Position numbers and translations under genes: made by a program. A DNA stretch of 64,000 nucleotides from Ditylenchus dipsaci. Lineage: Eukaryota; Nematoda; Chromadorea; Rhabditida; Anguinidae. Location of the stretch: positions 62,001-126,000 of the forward strand of contig SADC01000076.1 in NCBI GenBank assembly GCA_004194705.1, given 5' to 3'. Below, piece after piece: positions 61,138 through 64,000 of the stretch (within the stretch, counting starts at the first letter, position 1; every line of letters begins with the position of its first letter). The notes beneath the pieces are model-generated. The model did not search any database and had not been told where the DNA came from. It saw only the letters and a program-made list of their open reading frames with translations.

Positions 61138-61491
61138 ATGCCCGCTAGAAAACCTGTGGCAGCCAACGATAAACTACCAAAGATGCGCAAAACTAGAGGT
61201 CAAACTCAGGCTATGCAAGTAGAATCACTATTTCCATCTAATGCTGAGAAGTTTAAAATTGATTCTGCTTCTTCCTCAAATATTGCACTCACAAAGAATA
61301 GTGCTTCAGACCTGTTTGACTCGCTGTTCTCGTCCTCTGCTCAATTGTGAGCTTTATTTTTTTTAGTAAAACATCCATGCTCTAATTCATTCAGGAAGCC
61401 ATCTAACTCAGAACCTAGTTGCACTGCCAATGGAGCCACTGTACCTAATACACTCAATGGTCAATCCTCAAATATGTCCAAAGCTAAGCAG
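61138..61491 (+). CDS. 5' end of an unknown Ser-rich protein (runs off the window)
   Basis: Two exons, 61138-61346 and 61395-61491, joined in frame by a 48-bp intron (GTGAGC...TTCATTCAG). They encode 102 residues up to a phase-0 GTTAGT donor. The start MPARKPVAANDKLPKMRKTR is basic; the rest is Ser/Asn-rich, with SASDLFDSLFSSSAQL the only helix-like segment. This looks like a disordered N-terminus. No family is recognised. The next intron has received a 2.3-kb TTAA element and extends beyond the right edge. Confidence 0.55.
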
Positions 61492-61564
61492 GTTAGTGGT
61501 TGCGATTTGTTTTGTTACTGAGGTTAACTTTTTTTAAAGAGATATTTGCTTGGATGCTTATTAC

Positions 61565-63901
61565 AGGGGCATGCCCACGCCAATAAGTTTGATTTCAAAT
61601 GTTTGAGTTCCCGGGCACCAGTTTTTCAGATGGAGACAAAATGAATTTGAAATCACCTTTCATTTCAAAAAAATTATGGTATCCTTTTAGTCGTCTCACT
61701 TTTTGCGATACCTTTTTTCCGTAACACTTATTATCTTGTTTAATAATACCCAATTCTAGGGGCAAAACTAGTCTTGGTTGGTAATTTTCGGTTTCTCGCA
61801 TGAAAATGTTAGGGTTTTTTTGCACAGCTTTATCTCGGAGTTCAGGTGGTCGATAACTCGCTTCTTAGGTCAAGCAGTTTTCTCGTATCAGTTATTCGTC
61901 CAAACGCCGATCCCCGCTAATAGAGCCTCTAATAGAGCCCCTATTTTGTCAATATACTTTCAGGGTGTGTATCTCAGGGCTGACTGAATATTTTACAAAG
62001 ATATGTATTGCATTTTCTTGACCCCTACAAGCTCTACCGGTTCTGCTTTCTTGATTTTGAATTTTCACCCGATAATCTCGAGATCGACCCAGAATTTTCT
62101 CGATTTTCGGCGAGCTAAAAATAAAATCCCCGGGGCTCTATTAGAGGAAATACGGTATTATTCAGTATGTAAACTTCATTTTGGAAACGAGACGTTGTTT
62201 AATAATATCTCAACAAAAATCCATTTGCATGTGTAGAATCTTCAATTTGATGCGAAAGTCCGACAGAATTTCTCTGATTTGTCTAGTCCAGCTGATTGAA
62301 AGATGTGCTGTTGGCTTTAGCAAAAGCACTCATTTTCACAGACGACATTTTGGATGTTGGGTTACTAATACAAGGTAATTCGGAAGGTCGTGATGAAATT
62401 GAGATAGAAACATCTTGAAATAGACTAGAGTAACGATAATACGACATTTCGGTCATTCGAAAAGCGCTAAAAAGTGATAATTGAACAATGTCGTCATCCT
62501 GCAACATAAAACAATCCTTCTCCGTTTGTCATAGTTTTAGGCTTCGACTAACCACAAATTCATTCCTCGCGACATCATTTGAAATTTACAAAATCCAAAC
62601 AACAAGTCACTTTACTGCGCCAGAGAACACATACAGAAAAAAATACGACAATAAGGAAACTTGTTTTAACAACAGTCGAATCAAATGTATTCTCTCTTCA
62701 ATACGTCTTCTTTCTGAACTTGCAGCCTTCCGCCAGGCGCGCTTTTCCTCCAGTAGGCTGACAGAGGTCAGTTCCACATCCAACGCAGGAGACAACGGTA
62801 GAGGCATGGCTGAAGGTAGTCGTAATCTTGGTGCAACCGGGCGTTAACAGGCATTTGAGCCCTTTGGATTTGAGCTCCCGCATTTGAGCCCCACATTTGA
62901 GCCCCATGGCAAAAGCCAACATTTGAATCACCGTCAAAATTTTGCTCTGTAGCTCATTTAATCGGGTACGCGACGTTTCGTCCTCGGGGCCGTTTCGTCC
63001 TTGGCCGTTTCGTCCTCGGCCGTTTCGTCCTCGGTCGTTTCATCCTCAGGCCGTTCCGTCCTCAGGCGTTTCGTCTTCAGATCGTTTTGTCCTTAATTCT
63101 TATAATCTTACATTAACTAATAATAATCGTTCCGCCCTTAAAAAACTCATGCCCAAACACCTTTATGAGATTTTTTACGTAAATGCACTTTATGGAATAA
63201 ATAGGCCGTTAAGTCCTCAACTAAAGGCTTTTCGAACCCGTTTGGTCACTGGAGCTTTAGAGAATGAAAATGACACTAATTGAATTTGTTATTTGTTCTA
63301 GTGTTTCATTTAAATTGTTGAATGTTATCAATAAATTGCTTGCATATGTACCACTAGATTTGTTCTGTCGTTCTGTTAAAAATCAGATCTTGAAAAAAAG
63401 CGTGAAACTCTAGGGACTTTTAATTACCTCGATCAGAACCTGAAGGGCGAGCGACTAATTAGCCCGCCCAAAAAAATTAAATGGGCTCAAATGCGGGGGC
63501 TCAAATGCGGGGGCTCAAATCCAAAGGGCTCAAATACGTAGTAACGCAACCGGGACACTTCACATCCTGAAATAATTTTGACTAAAACTAAAAAGCTTAT
63601 GAAAAATAATAAAAACATACCATAAAAAAAGAATTCGGATGCTGGACGAGTGGGATTATTAGAGATGTGGGATTATTAGAGCGAATACGGTAATCTTTAG
63701 CTGGCTTACCATATTACACTCAGCTATGTCATGAAAAAAGTATTACGAAAAATGGGATCGCAAACTGTGAGACGACTAGAAGGATACCATAAAAATTTTT
63801 GAAATGAAAAACGTTTCAAATTCATTTTGTCTTCATCTGAAAAACTGGTGCCCGGGAATTCAAACATTTGAAATCAAAGTTATTGGCGTGGGCATGCCCT
63901 T
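61565..63901. mobile_element. 2.3-kb TTAA-type hairpin element in the first-gene intron
   Basis: AGGGGCATGCCCACGCCAAT on the left and its inverse on the right, with arms of about 160 bp (CAAATGTTTGAGTTCCCGGG, AGTCGTCTCAC). TTAA follows the right end (63902-63905); the left site reads TTAC (61561-61564). Inside are the ACCGTA-type pieces near 61910-62160 and the Mutator-like element at 62842. Same superfamily as 3191 and 48924. Confidence 0.72.
62842..63545. mobile_element. Mutator-like element with ATTTGAGCCC arrays
   Basis: A perfect 9-bp duplication GCAACCGGG (62833-62841 and 63546-63554). Both ends carry repeats of CATTTGAGCCCC in inverted orientation, including the shared TTTGGATTTGAGC. 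Inside, a second tandem block of GGCCGTTTCGTCCTCG units (62975-63085) makes an apparent Pro/Arg-rich open frame. No transposase is seen. Confidence 0.82.
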
Positions 63902-63971
63902 TTAACGCCCAGGTCAGCTAAAAGGCATACAATCTTGTAAATTCAGAAGTAAAGTAAAAGTCGAGGAAAAA

Positions 63972-64000
63972 GCTTGACTCGAGCGGAAATCGAACCTGAG
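63972..64000 (-). repeat. partial tRNA-like sequence at the window edge
   Basis: On the minus strand it reads CTCAGGTTCGATTTCCGC, a B-box-like word with the same flank as in foldback element B. Truncated by the window end. Confidence 0.35.

Noticed and set aside
62942..63283. A 113-codon frame with Pro/Arg/Phe repeats.
   Set aside because: Its first half is the GGCCGTTTCGTCCTCG tandem block inside a Mutator-like element. The rest has no recognisable motif, so it is not called as a gene.

Overview
This is a eukaryotic, almost certainly animal, nuclear segment. Protein-coding genes are split by spliceosomal introns, many only about 45-75 bp, with GT donors and TTTCAG or TTTTAG acceptors. Recognisable products are animal-like: SRP54, the small-subunit processome protein WDR46/UTP7, ribosomal protein eS25 and a C2H2 zinc-finger protein. 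A small-intron invertebrate fits. I cannot assign a phylum, and no organelle, bacterial or viral gene is visible.

Genes, left to right: a three-finger C2H2 gene on the minus strand (11370-13999), RPS25 on plus (19472-21139), WDR46/UTP7 on plus (34311-38834), an RNase H-like gene with an Arg/Ser-rich tail on plus (40378-41059), SRP54 on minus (55591-59255), and the first two coding exons of an unknown gene on plus (61138-61491) that runs off the right edge. The main cellular themes are ribosomal protein, ribosome biogenesis and co-translational targeting. The genes are separate units, not an operon. Weaker candidates are a membrane-protein exon (1346-1522), a 43-codon ORF (14231-14362), an acidic-serine exon split by a transposon (about 32093-33123) and a small split protein (47185-47733).

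Most of the window is mobile DNA, much of it nested. I could delimit many elements by target-site duplications (TSDs): hAT-like (8-bp TSD; 2834-3005, 21402-21910, 22843-31636, 26094-27273, 40111-45292, 41874-45008), Mutator/foldback-like (9-10-bp TSD; 17833-18621, 24371-24990, 32146-33103, 39092-45385, 42091-42835, 62842-63545), a piggyBac with a partial transposase (28627-30652), a superfamily of TTAA-flanked long hairpins (2814-3186, 3191-5997, 10889-11204, 17799-18818, 48924-52902, 61565-63901), and TA-flanked Tc1/mariner- and pogo-like hairpins. Two nests stand out. One is 22843-31636, whose empty site survives in a paralogous repeat near 46045. The other is 39092-45385, four levels deep, whose second level carries the RNase H/RS gene.

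Two cross-cutting observations matter most. First, nearly every element has its own short motif repeated just inside its ends. Second, three conserved housekeeping genes carry single-base losses at homopolymers, mostly G runs. That looks like consensus error in a long-read assembly and should temper any claim that a gene here is dead.
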